A stretch of DNA of 60,898 nucleotides, from positions 1-60,898 of the forward strand of contig JACQWO010000010.1 of assembly GCA_016209225.1 (NCBI GenBank). Reading direction: 5' to 3'. Of the stretch, positions 17,000 to 26,290 are shown piece after piece. Source of the DNA: Desulfobacterales bacterium. Lineage in GTDB: Bacteria; Desulfobacterota; UBA8473. Both the position numbers and the translations under genes were made by a program. The first letter of the stretch is position 1. The number at the start of each line of letters is the position of its first letter. The notes under the pieces were generated by a model, which saw nothing but the letters and a program-made list of their open reading frames with translations, ran no database searches and was not told where the DNA came from.

Positions 17000-18151
17000 C
17001 TATCTTCTCAAGAAGGCCGGAACATCGTATCCGTCGTCATCCTCTGGAAGTATTTTATCCAATCGTATCACTTCCCCATCTGCACAATCTTTCCTTATAT
17101 AGGCAGGCATATCATAGTCTTCTTTTCTTATCTTTTTTAAAGGTGTTGTCAGAGATGAAACATCCATTGGGCCATATTTAACATCTTCTGCGCCATTGTT
17201 AAATCCAGTAGCAATAACAGTAACACGAAGCTCACCGTTCATAGCATCATTTATTACTGCTCCAAAGATTATATCCGCATCTTCATGAGACTGTTCCTGG
17301 ACTAATGTGGCTGCTTCATTGACCTCGTACAGGGTTAAGTTGGATCCTCCAGTGATATTAATCAATAACCCCTTAGCCCCTTTTATACTTACATCCTGCA
17401 AAAGCGGACTGGATATGGCATGCTGGGCAGCCTCTACGGCTCTATTTTCGCTATTAGAGGTTCCTGTTCCCATAAGCGCCATACCCTTCTCAGACATTAT
17501 TGTTCTTACATCAGCAAAGTCCAGATTGATTAAACCATTGACCATAATTAAATCAGAGATCCCTCTAACCGCGTGGAGCAAAACCTCGTCAGCCATCTTG
17601 AATGTCTCAAGCAGAGGGGTATTTTTGCCGGTAACTGACAAGAGTCTTTGGTTAGGGATAATTATTAAGGTATCCACTGCCTTTTTCAATTCCATTATTC
17701 CTTCTTCCGCTGCCTTCTGTCGCTTTCTGCCTTCAAAAAGAAAGGGCCTGGTGACTATAGCTACTGTAAGCGCTCCCAATTCTTTGGAAATTTCAGCCAC
17801 CACAGGAGCTCCACCGGTTCCAGTGCCACCTCCCATGCCGGCAGTAATAAAGACCATATCCGAGTTTGTCAGTGCCTCCCTTATCCGATTTCTATCTTCC
17901 TCAGCCGCATTCTTACCAATCCCAGGATCTGCTCCAGCCCCTAAACCTTTGGTTAACTTCTGCCCCAATTGTAATTTCAATGGGGCTTTGGAAGCCCTTA
18001 AAGCCTGGGCATCCGTATTGGCACTAATAAAATCTACTCCATCCAGTTCTGAAAGGATCATAGTGTTTACGGCATTACATCCGCCGCCTCCAATCCCAAA
18101 AACTTTAATATTAGCCGGCTGTTTACTGTTTTCACTAATTTCAAACACCAT
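17000..18151 (-). CDS. ftsZ: Cell division protein FtsZ
   Basis: FtsZ is the tubulin-like GTPase that forms the division ring. The 383-residue protein has [12 protein letters not shown] (residues 18-29), the GTP-binding GGGTGTG at 107-113, and the usual T7 region. AAGGAGG seven bases upstream fixes the start at 18151, thirteen codons inside a longer open frame. The C-terminus is notable: two copies of the partner-binding tail motif, [10 protein letters not shown] at 345-354 and [10 protein letters not shown] at 374-383, separated by about 20 acidic residues. That tail binds FtsA and other partners in known systems. Upstream lies ftsA, downstream the radical SAM gene. Confidence 0.98.
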   Translation of the reverse strand: MVFEISENSKQPANIKVFGIGGGGCNAVNTMILSELDGVDFISANTDAQALRASKAPLKLQLGQKLTKGLGAGADPGIGKNAAEEDRNRIREALTNSDMVFITAGMGGGTGTGGAPVVAEISKELGALTVAIVTRPFLFEGRKRQKAAEEGIMELKKAVDTLIIIPNQRLLSVTGKNTPLLETFKMADEVLLHAVRGISDLIMVNGLINLDFADVRTIMSEKGMALMGTGTSNSENRAVEAAQHAISSPLLQDVSIKGAKGLLINITGGSNLTLYEVNEAATLVQEQSHEDADIIFGAVINDAMNGELRVTVIATGFNNGAEDVKYGPMDVSSLTTPLKKIRKEDYDMPAYIRKDCADGEVIRLDKILPEDDDGYDVPAFLRR

Positions 18152-18177
18152 GGTTAATACCTCCTTATCTAGTAAGC

Positions 18178-18244
18178 GTTCACGGTTCACGGTTCACGGT
18201 TTGTATTCTACTAACTGTTAACTGCAAACCGTAAACTGTGAACA
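18178..18244. repeat. Heptamer repeat element between ftsA and ftsZ
   Basis: Three GTTCACG heptamers are followed by a spacer and then AACTGTTAACTGC..CCGTAAACTGTGAAC, so the arms form an imperfect inverted repeat. The last 31 bases recur exactly at about 28998-29028 in the mraY-murF gap. Confidence 0.8.
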
Positions 18245-18257
18245 GATACACAAATAT

Positions 18258-19487
18258 CTAAAATGCCTCTTCAAACCATTTTTTCATCCGGTTGGTTAGT
18301 CTGCTGAACATATTCCCATTTTTATCCTGAGATTCTCCTCTGTAATGGTTTTTGCTGCCATATAGAACCAACCCGACACCGGTACTGTAAATCGGGTTAT
18401 TGACCACGTCACTTAACCCGCCTATCCCCGTTGGGTAACCTACCCTGACTGCAAGGTTAAACACCTTTTCTGCAAGCTCCGGCAGACCTTCCAGCAGTGC
18501 GGTACCGCCAGTAATGACTATACCTGAAGCCACTGATTCCTCACAATTAGATTTAACCAGCTCTCTTTTAACCAATGACAAAATCTCTTCTGCCCGAGGT
18601 TCAATAATCTCACATAACTGTCTCCGTGGAAGGACTCTCGGTTCCCTCCCTCCCACACTGGGAACTTCAATAGCCTCACTCCGATCAACTATTGAGGGGA
18701 ACGCACATCCATATCTCTTTTTTATCTTTTCTGCCTCAATTATAGGAGTCCTTAACCCTACTGCTATATCGCCGGTAATATGATTCCCCCCCAATGGCAA
18801 CACTGATGTATGCTTAATGCTGCCTTTGGAGAAAATTGCAATATTCGTAGTACCTCCGCCAATATCCATCAATAAAACACCTAATTCTTTTTCGTCAGGA
18901 CTTAAGAGCGCCTCGCTTGATGCCAATTGCTCCAAGATGATATTAGAGACACTTAACCCTGTCCTGTTGGCACATTTTATAATATTCTGCGCATAAGTTG
19001 CAGCCACGCTTACAATATGAACCTTGGTTTCCAATCTTACACCAATCATACCAATAGGTTCCTGTATCCCATCCTGATCATCGACAATAAACTCCTGGGG
19101 CAAAACATGAATGACTTCCCTGTCTGAAGGAATAGCCACAGCTTTAGCTGCATCTATAACCCTTCTTACATCGCCTTCACTAACCTCTCGATCTTTAATT
19201 GGGATGATCCCCTGGCTATTAAATCCCTTTACATGAGCGCCTGAAATCCCTGTGTAGACAGAACTAATCTCAAAACCTGCCGTTAACTCCGCCTCTTCCA
19301 CTGCCTTCTTTAAGGAGTTCACCGTACTTTCAATATTTACAACCACCCCTTTTCGAAGCCCTTCTGAGGGACAAGAACCAATCCCAACAATGTCAACGCT
19401 TCCGTCGTTTACTTCCCCCACAATAGCACAAATCTTTGTAGTACCTATATCCAAACCAACTATTATGTTATTACGTTTCTTAACCAC
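18258..19487 (-). CDS. ftsA: Cell division protein FtsA
   Basis: FtsA is the actin-like membrane tether of FtsZ. The protein has the phosphate-1 motif VGLDIGTTKICAIVGE near the N-terminus, the adenosine-binding DIGGGTTNIAIF block, and a C-terminal amphipathic helix (SRLTNRMKKWFEEAF) that anchors it in the membrane. The start is uncertain: a GTG at 19496 overlaps the AAGGAGG ribosome site, so I prefer the GTG at 19487, eight bases downstream of it. The gene begins 5 bases after the ftsQ stop and is coupled to it. Confidence 0.96.
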   Translation of the reverse strand: MVKKRNNIIVGLDIGTTKICAIVGEVNDGSVDIVGIGSCPSEGLRKGVVVNIESTVNSLKKAVEEAELTAGFEISSVYTGISGAHVKGFNSQGIIPIKDREVSEGDVRRVIDAAKAVAIPSDREVIHVLPQEFIVDDQDGIQEPIGMIGVRLETKVHIVSVAATYAQNIIKCANRTGLSVSNIILEQLASSEALLSPDEKELGVLLMDIGGGTTNIAIFSKGSIKHTSVLPLGGNHITGDIAVGLRTPIIEAEKIKKRYGCAFPSIVDRSEAIEVPSVGGREPRVLPRRQLCEIIEPRAEEILSLVKRELVKSNCEESVASGIVITGGTALLEGLPELAEKVFNLAVRVGYPTGIGGLSDVVNNPIYSTGVGLVLYGSKNHYRGESQDKNGNMFSRLTNRMKKWFEEAF

Positions 19488-19492
19488 ATTTT

Positions 19493-20362
19493 TCACCTCC
19501 TTGCCGTATCGTGTAAAGCCACTAAGGTTTTTGGCAAATCTGTTTTATCCAGCTTTACATAAACCTTTTCACCATAGTTTAGGTTAATATATTCTGCCTT
19601 TTCAGATCTCTCCTGTAGATCAGACACAACCTTCTTAAGATGATTTAGCTTTTGTTCATAACCACCAAACCCTAATTTTACCTGAGTCCCATCTTCCAAT
19701 GTGAATATGGTTAACCCGGCATATGGGTCCATATTGATCTCTGATATTTGATCCACACCCAAAGTCCCTTTTTTGTTCAATTCATCTATGATAGTCAGGG
19801 CCTTCTCTATGAGATTCCTTGAAATACTCTTATTGGAGGCTAAATATTCCGACTCTAACCCTGTTAAAACAGGAACATCGAAAGTATCTTCAGGACCTAC
19901 TTCCTTAAAGATAACACCCTTTTTATCCACCAGGTATAATCGGTCCAGGTTAATCATGGCAACAGGGACCCTTTCCATGACATCAATTATTATCCTTTGA
20001 GGCAATTCCCGCTTTACAAAAGCCTTTTGTATCCACGGGTGTTGTTCTATTCTATCGCTCACTCTCTTAAGATCTATCTCAAGTATATTACTCCCCTTGT
20101 CGATTCTTGCCAGGTTCAAAACCTCTATTTCAGAAAGTCTATTCTCTCCACTTACAACAATTCGTTCAACTCGAAAATAAGGGGATGTATAGAGATAACC
20201 AAAGAAAACGTACACCAGCACCCCTAATACACCTATTGACAACAGAAAACTGCCCCCTTTAAACAAATTGAAAAGCACCCTGGTGTAATTAAGCTTAATC
20301 TTCCTTTTTCCTCGGACACTACGTTTACCATTTTTGAGCTTTCCGGTTTTGTAATCTTTCAT
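19493..20362 (-). CDS. ftsQ: Cell division protein FtsQ
   Basis: FtsQ links cytoplasmic and periplasmic parts of the divisome. The 289-residue protein has a short basic cytoplasmic tail, one transmembrane helix (about residues 35-57), a POTRA domain (YFRVERIVVSGENRLSEIEVL) and a C-terminal FtsQ domain with VPVAMINLDRLYLVDKKGVIF. GGGGAGG five bases before the ATG supports the start. Position between ddl and ftsA is the classical order. Confidence 0.95.
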   Translation of the reverse strand: MKDYKTGKLKNGKRSVRGKRKIKLNYTRVLFNLFKGGSFLLSIGVLGVLVYVFFGYLYTSPYFRVERIVVSGENRLSEIEVLNLARIDKGSNILEIDLKRVSDRIEQHPWIQKAFVKRELPQRIIIDVMERVPVAMINLDRLYLVDKKGVIFKEVGPEDTFDVPVLTGLESEYLASNKSISRNLIEKALTIIDELNKKGTLGVDQISEINMDPYAGLTIFTLEDGTQVKLGFGGYEQKLNHLKKVVSDLQERSEKAEYINLNYGEKVYVKLDKTDLPKTLVALHDTARR

Positions 20363-20380
20363 CTTATCCTCCCCATTTTT

Positions 20381-20450
20381 CGTGAATCGTGATTCGTGAA
20401 TGGTTTACGACTTACGACTTGCGATTTACGATTTACGACTCATGACTCAC
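20381..20450. repeat. Heptamer repeat element between ddl and ftsQ
   Basis: CGTGAAT/CGTGATT heptamers, then GGTTTACGACTTACGACTTG, then CGATTTA repeats. The same arrangement, with more heptamer copies, occurs at 32051-32124. Confidence 0.85.
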
Positions 20451-21370
20451 AAATGCAGTTTGGCACTTTTTAGTATCTCTTCCACCAGAATATTAAAGCT
20501 TAACCCGGCATAATCGGCAGCCTTCGGCAGCAAGCTGGTATGGGTCATGCCAGGGATGGTATTAATTTCAAGGATGTAGGGATTCCCCTTTAAATCGAGG
20601 ACCATATCTACCCTGGCAACTCCATGACAGCCTATAGCCTGATAAGCCTTCAATGCAATATCCTGCACTTTAAATAACTGCTCTCCGGTCAACCTGGCAG
20701 GTAAGATATAGTCCGTCATCCCTTTCGTGTACTTTGATTTGTAATCATATAATCCACCTTTGGGAACAATCTCAATAACTGGAAGGGGGCATCCATTTAA
20801 AATCCCTACCGTAATCTCTGAACCATGGATAAACTCTTCGATCATTATCTGGTCTGTACATTTGCCGGCTTCCTCGATGGCATCTGCCAATCCTTCTTCA
20901 TTTTCAACAATACTTACCCCAACACTCGAACCCTCTGATACAGGTTTAACAACCAATGAGAACTTTAACTCTATTCTTTTCTTCAATTTGCCTTCTGTCA
21001 TATCCCCTTTATTTAAAACCTGAAACTCGGGAGTCGGCAGTTTATGGAAATTCAGAACTTTTTTGGTCATAGGTTTACTCATAGCCAAAGCACTGGCCAG
21101 CACAGGAGACCCAGTGTAAGGAATTCCCATAATCTCCAGCATTCCCTGGATAGTTCCATCCTCTCCCCATCGACCATGGAGTGCGATAAAGGCTACATCA
21201 ATCCCCTGTTCAATTATCCTTTGAGGAACATCCCTGTCCACATATATAGAACATGCATTATAGCCTTTTTCTCTTAAGGCAGAAAGTATAGCATTACCAC
21301 TCAAAAGCGAGATATCCCGTTCTGCTGATAATCCACCCATCAAGACACCGATCTTTTTTTCATTCTTCAT
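20447..21370 (-). CDS. ddl: D-alanine--D-alanine ligase
   Basis: Ddl makes the D-Ala-D-Ala end of the peptidoglycan stem. The 307-residue ATP-grasp enzyme shows GGLSAERDISLLSG at the N-terminus, GRWGEDGTIQGMLE, the serine loop SEGSSVGVSIV, and the metal-binding LEINTIPGMT near the C-terminus. These fit the DdlB form found in dcw clusters. It starts 3 bases after the murB stop; its last codons run into the heptamer repeat region. Confidence 0.97.
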   Translation of the reverse strand: MKNEKKIGVLMGGLSAERDISLLSGNAILSALREKGYNACSIYVDRDVPQRIIEQGIDVAFIALHGRWGEDGTIQGMLEIMGIPYTGSPVLASALAMSKPMTKKVLNFHKLPTPEFQVLNKGDMTEGKLKKRIELKFSLVVKPVSEGSSVGVSIVENEEGLADAIEEAGKCTDQIMIEEFIHGSEITVGILNGCPLPVIEIVPKGGLYDYKSKYTKGMTDYILPARLTGEQLFKVQDIALKAYQAIGCHGVARVDMVLDLKGNPYILEINTIPGMTHTSLLPKAADYAGLSFNILVEEILKSAKLHL

Positions 21371-21373
21371 AGA

Positions 21374-22291
21374 CTAGTTCTCGCCAACAATTCTAATCTC
21401 CGGTTCTAACATGAACCCTGTTTTTTGATATACCTTTTGTTGGATTTTTTCTATTAAACTCAGTATGTCCTGAGCAGCAGCATTTCCCGGGTTCAAGATG
21501 AAATTTGCATTGAGTTCCGAAACCCTGTCACCTCCTATTCGGATTCCTTTAAGTCCGGCCTCATCAATCAGCTTGCCGGCTGAGACACCCTCAGGATTTT
21601 TGAATATCGAGCCTGCATTCGGCAAGTCCATGGGTTGTGTTTCTTTCCTTTTAACCAATATCTTTTGTACCCTTTCTCTAATGTGTAACTGATTATCGAT
21701 TTTTAATCTAAAGACCGCACTTAGGATGATACTATTCCTGGGAAGTTGTAAGTTTCTGTATGAAAATCTCAAATCCTCCTGTTTTTTTGTAGTGATCTCT
21801 CCTCTGGGGTTCAATATGGTGACAGATTGGGTTATGTCCTTTAACTCTCCCAGACTGCCCCCTGCGTTCATAACAAGACCACCGCCTACTGTTCCGGGTA
21901 TCCCAGCCGCAAATTCGAGGCCGGAAAGGCTATGGTCTATAGCAAACTTGATCAAACTGACCAATGGCACTCCGGCTTCAGCAAAGATTAAGGAGGAATT
22001 GTCTTCTTTTAGTAATTCAACCCTTTTAAAGCCATGGGATAGATCTATTACTACACCCCTGATCCCTCCATCCCTAACTAAGAGGTTTGTTCCATTGCCC
22101 AGGATAAAATACGGTATACGCTCTCTGCTCAGGTATTTAATCGTACCTATTAGATATTCTATATACTCAGGAAAGACAATCACATCCGCCAATCCACCCA
22201 CTCTAAAAGATGTGTATTCCTTCATCGGCTGATTTATAAGTAAGTCTCCCTTTACTATATTCCTTAGCTCCTCTTCTACTCTTCTACTCAT
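21374..22291 (-). CDS. murB: UDP-N-acetylenolpyruvoylglucosamine reductase
   Basis: MurB reduces UDP-GlcNAc-enolpyruvate to UDP-MurNAc with FAD and NADPH. The protein shows SFRVGGLADVIVFPE and GNGTNLLVRDGG (FAD binding), AGIPGTVGGGLVMNAGG, the catalytic serine in AGSIFKNPEG, and the C-terminal EPEIRIVG glutamate. The shorter length (305 residues) and sequence suggest type II MurB, the form common outside enterobacteria. The frame is open up to a GTG at 22324, but that GTG lies in the repeat, so I take the ATG at 22291. Confidence 0.96.
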   Translation of the reverse strand: MSRRVEEELRNIVKGDLLINQPMKEYTSFRVGGLADVIVFPEYIEYLIGTIKYLSRERIPYFILGNGTNLLVRDGGIRGVVIDLSHGFKRVELLKEDNSSLIFAEAGVPLVSLIKFAIDHSLSGLEFAAGIPGTVGGGLVMNAGGSLGELKDITQSVTILNPRGEITTKKQEDLRFSYRNLQLPRNSIILSAVFRLKIDNQLHIRERVQKILVKRKETQPMDLPNAGSIFKNPEGVSAGKLIDEAGLKGIRIGGDRVSELNANFILNPGNAAAQDILSLIEKIQQKVYQKTGFMLEPEIRIVGEN

Positions 22292-22308
22292 CCAATATGT
22301 CAATGTCT

Positions 22309-22345
22309 TACGTTCACCGTTCACTGTTCACCGTTATCCGTTAAC
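22309..22345. repeat. Heptamer repeat between murC and murB
   Basis: Units of GTTCACC/GTTCACT/GTTCACC/GTTATCC in a row with a 7-base period; the block overlaps the last codons of murC. It is a shorter member of the heptamer family seen in other gaps of this cluster. Confidence 0.75.
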
Positions 22346-23713
22346 CGACAACAGCTTCTCTGTCAATTCATGTCCAACTCTATATACATCCCCTGCCCCA
22401 AGAGTGATCAGGATGTCGCCCTCTTTCAGTACATCCATCAGGTGAGCAGCAATCCTGTTCTTATCGGCAATGAACGATACATTCTTGTGCCCATGCTCCC
22501 TAATTCCCTCGAATAGAGCCTTTGCATCAACCCCGGGTATGGGGTCTTCACCGGCAGGATATATATCAGTAATTATCAATACATCCGCCTGATAAAAGGC
22601 GACTAGAAAATCTTTATAGAGGTCCTGGGTCCGAGTGAATCTATGGGGCTGGAAGACAGCAACTATCCGCCTCCCCCATCCGGTCTTTGCTGCACTCAGG
22701 GCAGCCTTAATCTCCACAGGATGGTGGGCATAGTCGTCTACAATCAGGATACCGTTCTGCTCTCCCTTTATCTGGAATCTCCGCTGTATACCGGTAAATT
22801 CATTAATGCCTTCCTGTATACTCTTAAAATCAAGGTCTAATTCAAGGGCAGCAGCAATAGTAGCCAGGCAATTATAGACATTGTGAACACCCGGCATTTG
22901 AAGTGTAATCTTGCCTAGTTTATCTCTGCCTTGTAAAACCTCAAAGGTTGTCTTGGTTCCCGTAAATACCAAGTCTACTGCCTGAATATCTGCCTGGCTC
23001 GAAAGACCATAGGTTACATATCTCTTTTTTATCTTCGGGATTAAACTCTGAATATTTTCATGATCAAGGCATACAATGGCCAAACCATAAAAAGGTATCT
23101 TATTTATAAAGTCCAGGTAGGCATTCTTTACCTCTTCCATATCCGTGTAATGATCCATGTGCTCCCGGTCAATGTTTGTAACTACTGCAATAGTCGGAGA
23201 AAGTTTTAGAAAGGAACCATCACTCTCATCTGCCTCAGCCACAAGAAACTCCCCTTGCCCAAGTTTCGCATTGGTACCTATGCTATTTAGCCTGCCTCCA
23301 ATTATCACTGTAGGATCCATACCTCCATGGGCCAGGACCGTTGCTATCATTGAGGTAGTAGTGGTTTTCCCATGAGTGCCCGATACAGCTATGCCATATT
23401 TCATTCTCATTAGTTCTGCAAGCATCTCTGCCCTGGGTATAACAGGAATGAGGCGCTCATTGGCCTCGATTACTTCAGGGTTATCGGGTCTTATAGCTGA
23501 AGATATTACTACTACATCCACATCCTTTAAGTTGTCTTTGCTGTGTCCACAACTAATATTACCACCCAGACGAGTCAGTCGTCTGGTAATCTCGGTCTCC
23601 TGAGCATCTGATCCACTGACCTTATACCCCAAATTCAATAAGACCTCGGCAATACCGCTCATTCCGATACCACCGATTCCAACAAAGTGAATGTGTTTTA
23701 TCTTTTTGTACAT
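22334..23713 (-). CDS. murC: UDP-N-acetylmuramate--L-alanine ligase
   Basis: MurC adds L-Ala to UDP-MurNAc. The 459-residue protein (from the ATG at 23713) begins [20 protein letters not shown], the UDP-binding loop, and has the ATP loop [11 protein letters not shown], then [13 protein letters not shown] and HRFTRT. An upstream in-frame start at 23758 would add residues encoded by a palindrome, so it is rejected. Gene order murG-murC-murB is conserved. Confidence 0.96.
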   Translation of the reverse strand: MYKKIKHIHFVGIGGIGMSGIAEVLLNLGYKVSGSDAQETEITRRLTRLGGNISCGHSKDNLKDVDVVVISSAIRPDNPEVIEANERLIPVIPRAEMLAELMRMKYGIAVSGTHGKTTTTSMIATVLAHGGMDPTVIIGGRLNSIGTNAKLGQGEFLVAEADESDGSFLKLSPTIAVVTNIDREHMDHYTDMEEVKNAYLDFINKIPFYGLAIVCLDHENIQSLIPKIKKRYVTYGLSSQADIQAVDLVFTGTKTTFEVLQGRDKLGKITLQMPGVHNVYNCLATIAAALELDLDFKSIQEGINEFTGIQRRFQIKGEQNGILIVDDYAHHPVEIKAALSAAKTGWGRRIVAVFQPHRFTRTQDLYKDFLVAFYQADVLIITDIYPAGEDPIPGVDAKALFEGIREHGHKNVSFIADKNRIAAHLMDVLKEGDILITLGAGDVYRVGHELTEKLLSVNG

Positions 23714-23748
23714 GTAAGTCCCTGAATTTCTAGTGGAATGTCCCTTTA

Positions 23749-23772
23749 AACAGCGCACTTAAGTGCGCTGTT
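23749..23772. repeat. Small palindrome, AACAGC..CTTAAG..GCTGTT family
   Basis: A perfect 24-base palindrome between murG and murC with AACAGC ends and a central CTTAAG. Two close relatives lie at 24932-24960 and 28938-28973. Confidence 0.85.
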
Positions 23773-23776
23773 GTCG

Positions 23777-24856
23777 CTATGAACCCAAAAGCTCATAACA
23801 ACTGTCAACTATATCCTCGGCAGCACCGGGTTTACCCAGTTTGCGGGCATTCTCTCCCATCATGGAAACAGCTATAGGATCAGCAGTCAAATCAATTATC
23901 ATCTCCGCCAGATTTTCCCCGGTCAAATCTCCGTTTAAGACCATTTTAGCAGCCCCCTTATCCAGTAATACCCTTGCATTTATCTCTTGATGATTGTCGG
24001 CTGCAAAAGGATAAGGGATTAATACCGATGATTTACCATAGAGTGTCAACTCCGAAATAGTAGTAGCTCCCGCCCTGCATATAACAAGGTCGGCATCTCT
24101 ATATACTGCTGCCATATCATCGATGAATCCCATTACCTCTGAAGTAAACCCTTTTTCTTTATATACCTGACAAACCCATTGATAGTCTACTTCTCCCGTC
24201 TGGTGTATAATATTTAAAGATTCCCTCACAGGTATAAGATAGTCCAGAGCATCCAGTATCTTTTCATTCAGCGAATGTGCTCCCTGGCTTCCACCCAAAA
24301 TAAGCAGGGTAAACTTTCCTTTATGTTCTTTACCCTTTAAGGAACCATCTATTAATTTCTTCCTTATGGGGTTACCGGTGAATCGGGCTTTCTTCATCGA
24401 TGAAAAATACCTGGTCTCTGAAAATGAAATGAATATACTGTTTACAAACCTGGCCAAAATCCTATTGGTAATTCCAGGGATGGTGTTCTGTTCACAGATT
24501 ACTCTTTTAATTCCTCTTAATAAGGCTGCAAAGACCACTGGAGCCGAGGCATATCCCCCCATACCAATAACCAATTCCGGATTATACTCTTTTATCAGAG
24601 CTATAGATTGATATATACTTTGGGGGATAAGAAACAGATTGCACACCTTTTCTTTGAAGGACTTTCCCTTTAGCCCTTTAATATCTATACTCCTGAGTCC
24701 AAAACCCTCCCTTGGGATAATCTTTGATTCTATGCCCCCTCTTGCCCCAACAAAGACGCAGATACTTTCGGGGTCTCTTCTCTTAAATTCCTCTGCTAAG
24801 GCTATACCAGGGAAAAGATGACCGCCCGTACCTCCTCCAGCAACTAAAACCCTCAT
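23777..24856 (-). CDS. murG: UDP-GlcNAc transferase MurG
   Basis: MurG transfers GlcNAc to lipid I, giving lipid II, on the inner face of the membrane. The 359-residue GT-B enzyme begins with the conserved loop VLVAGGGTGGHLFPGIALAEE; ILGGSQGAHSLN and VICRAGATTISELTLYG supply the nucleotide-sugar site. An open frame extends to 24877, but AAGGA seven bases before the ATG at 24856 favours the shorter form. The gap upstream is filled by a nested MITE-like element ending 13 bases before the start codon. Confidence 0.96.
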   Translation of the reverse strand: MRVLVAGGGTGGHLFPGIALAEEFKRRDPESICVFVGARGGIESKIIPREGFGLRSIDIKGLKGKSFKEKVCNLFLIPQSIYQSIALIKEYNPELVIGMGGYASAPVVFAALLRGIKRVICEQNTIPGITNRILARFVNSIFISFSETRYFSSMKKARFTGNPIRKKLIDGSLKGKEHKGKFTLLILGGSQGAHSLNEKILDALDYLIPVRESLNIIHQTGEVDYQWVCQVYKEKGFTSEVMGFIDDMAAVYRDADLVICRAGATTISELTLYGKSSVLIPYPFAADNHQEINARVLLDKGAAKMVLNGDLTGENLAEMIIDLTADPIAVSMMGENARKLGKPGAAEDIVDSCYELLGS

Positions 24857-24869
24857 CGAATTATCCTTT

Positions 24870-25046
24870 GTAACCACTCAGCCACCGATCTACGCTGATC
24901 ATCACTGATATTTTTTCTTTTATTATCATATAACAGCGGGCTTAAGCCTGCTGTTGTAATTCTATCTGCGTTTACCTTGTTGAATAGGGTTCCCTACGGG
25001 AAATTCAACAGGGTGAATCTGTGTGAATCTGTGGCTGAATAGTTAC
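24870..25046. mobile_element. MITE-like element with two nested palindromic insertions
   Basis: The element is bounded by 16-bp inverted ends (GTAACCACTCAGCCAC and its near reverse complement GTGGCTGAATAGTTAC). It is the reverse complement of the 100-bp element at 51343-51442, interrupted twice: a 44-base hairpin insert (about 24974-25017, with GTTGAAT/ATTCAAC arms) and a palindrome of about 32 bases (about 24931-24962). It fills the whole ftsW-murG gap. Confidence 0.85.
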
Positions 25047-26146
25047 TATCCTTTTTTAATCTGTGAGGATATGTTTAATAAGATTCCCAAACCTATCAGA
25101 TTAAGTACCAAGGACGATCCACCATAGCTAATGAAGGGAAGAGGAATTCCCTTTGTTGGCAGAAGTCCTACAGTAACCCCCATGTGTATGGTTGCCTGTA
25201 ACCCTATTAATACAGTTATGCCAAGAGCCAGATAAGTGCTGAACATATCTGAAGAGCGAATGGCTGTACTGATACCTCGATAGACAAATATGAAAAAAGC
25301 AGCCAGGATCAGAAGTATCCCTACTAATCCCAACTCTTCACCAATGACGGAGAAGATAAAATCTGTATGAGGCTCCGGAAGGTAGAATAGCTTCTGTTTT
25401 CCCTCCCCCAAACCCCGTCCAAATACCCCCCCTGAACCAAAGGCATAAAAAGACTGGATAATCTGGAACCCTGAATCAGAGGGATCCCCCCATGGATTTA
25501 GAAATGACAGGATTCTTTCACGACGATACGCTATATTTGCTATTAGAAAGTAAACGATAGGGGCAGCCGACAATAATATCAGGGAAAGATGAGACAATCG
25601 TACACCTGCGGCAAACAACAATGTAAACATAATAGCAGCGATACATATTGATGTCCCCATGTCGGGCTGTTTAATGATTAAACAGAGCATAATACCGGTA
25701 ACAATAAGGTGGGGAAGAATCCCTACGGAAAATTTTTTGATATTCTTCTCCTTATTTGCCAGAGAGGATGCCAGGTAGATTATCAGGGCAAGTTTGGCAA
25801 ATTCAGAGGGCTGGATAGAAAAAGGGCCCATCTTCAACCACCTTGTTGATCCCCCAACTTTAACTCCGATTCCTGGTATTAATACCGCAATCAAAGAGAG
25901 TAAACTCATCCCCAGAATTAGATATGCTATCTTCCTGTAAAGTTGATGATCTATTCTTGCCACACCAATCATCATTAAAATACCAACTACTGCAAATAGA
26001 ATCTGTTTTTTTAAAAAAAAGTATCCGTCATTAAACTTTCCTGATGCCATTATGGCACTAGAGCTATACACCATAACAATACCAGTCCCGACCAGCAATA
26101 AAGTGAAAAGGAGCAATATGTAGTCAAACCCTGACTTTCCTCTCAT
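25046..26146 (-). CDS. ftsW: Lipid II polymerase FtsW (SEDS family)
   Basis: FtsW is the septal peptidoglycan glycosyltransferase of the SEDS family, working with FtsI. The 366-residue protein has about ten membrane segments, KMGPFSIQPSEFAKLALI in the second third, and the C-terminal signature KGIPLPFISYGGSSLVLNLIGLG. The stop codon directly abuts the MITE-like element downstream. Confidence 0.96.
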   Translation of the reverse strand: MRGKSGFDYILLLFTLLLVGTGIVMVYSSSAIMASGKFNDGYFFLKKQILFAVVGILMMIGVARIDHQLYRKIAYLILGMSLLSLIAVLIPGIGVKVGGSTRWLKMGPFSIQPSEFAKLALIIYLASSLANKEKNIKKFSVGILPHLIVTGIMLCLIIKQPDMGTSICIAAIMFTLLFAAGVRLSHLSLILLSAAPIVYFLIANIAYRRERILSFLNPWGDPSDSGFQIIQSFYAFGSGGVFGRGLGEGKQKLFYLPEPHTDFIFSVIGEELGLVGILLILAAFFIFVYRGISTAIRSSDMFSTYLALGITVLIGLQATIHMGVTVGLLPTKGIPLPFISYGGSSLVLNLIGLGILLNISSQIKKG

Positions 26147-26161
26147 CTATTTCCTACCCCA

Positions 26162-26290
26162 TTTTACGGCTTCGCAAAAAGTCTTAATTCCGTCACTCCG
26201 GCGAAAGCCGGAGTCTAGAAGTGCTTGAAATTACTGGATTCCGGCTTCAGCCGGAATGACAAGAAAGAGGGTTTTTGACTTTTTACGGCT
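26162..26290. mobile_element. MITE-like element with CGxAAAAAGTC..GACTTTTTACG ends
   Basis: Left end has CGCAAAAAGTC (26173-26183), right end GACTTTTTACG (about 26277-26287), and the interior contains two strong hairpins, CTCCGGCGAAAGCCGGAG and TTCCGGCTTCAGCCGGAA. It fills most of the murD-ftsW gap. The ends match those of the element at 41243-41429. Confidence 0.7.

Noticed and set aside
17307-18221. A 304-codon plus-strand open frame opposite ftsZ
   Set aside because: Antisense to ftsZ with a Pro/Ser-rich translation that mirrors the codons of ftsZ; no ribosome site.
23713-23758. A longer MurC with start at 23758
   Set aside because: The extra residues would be encoded by a palindrome and adjoining non-coding DNA; the conserved N-terminus begins at the ATG at 23713.
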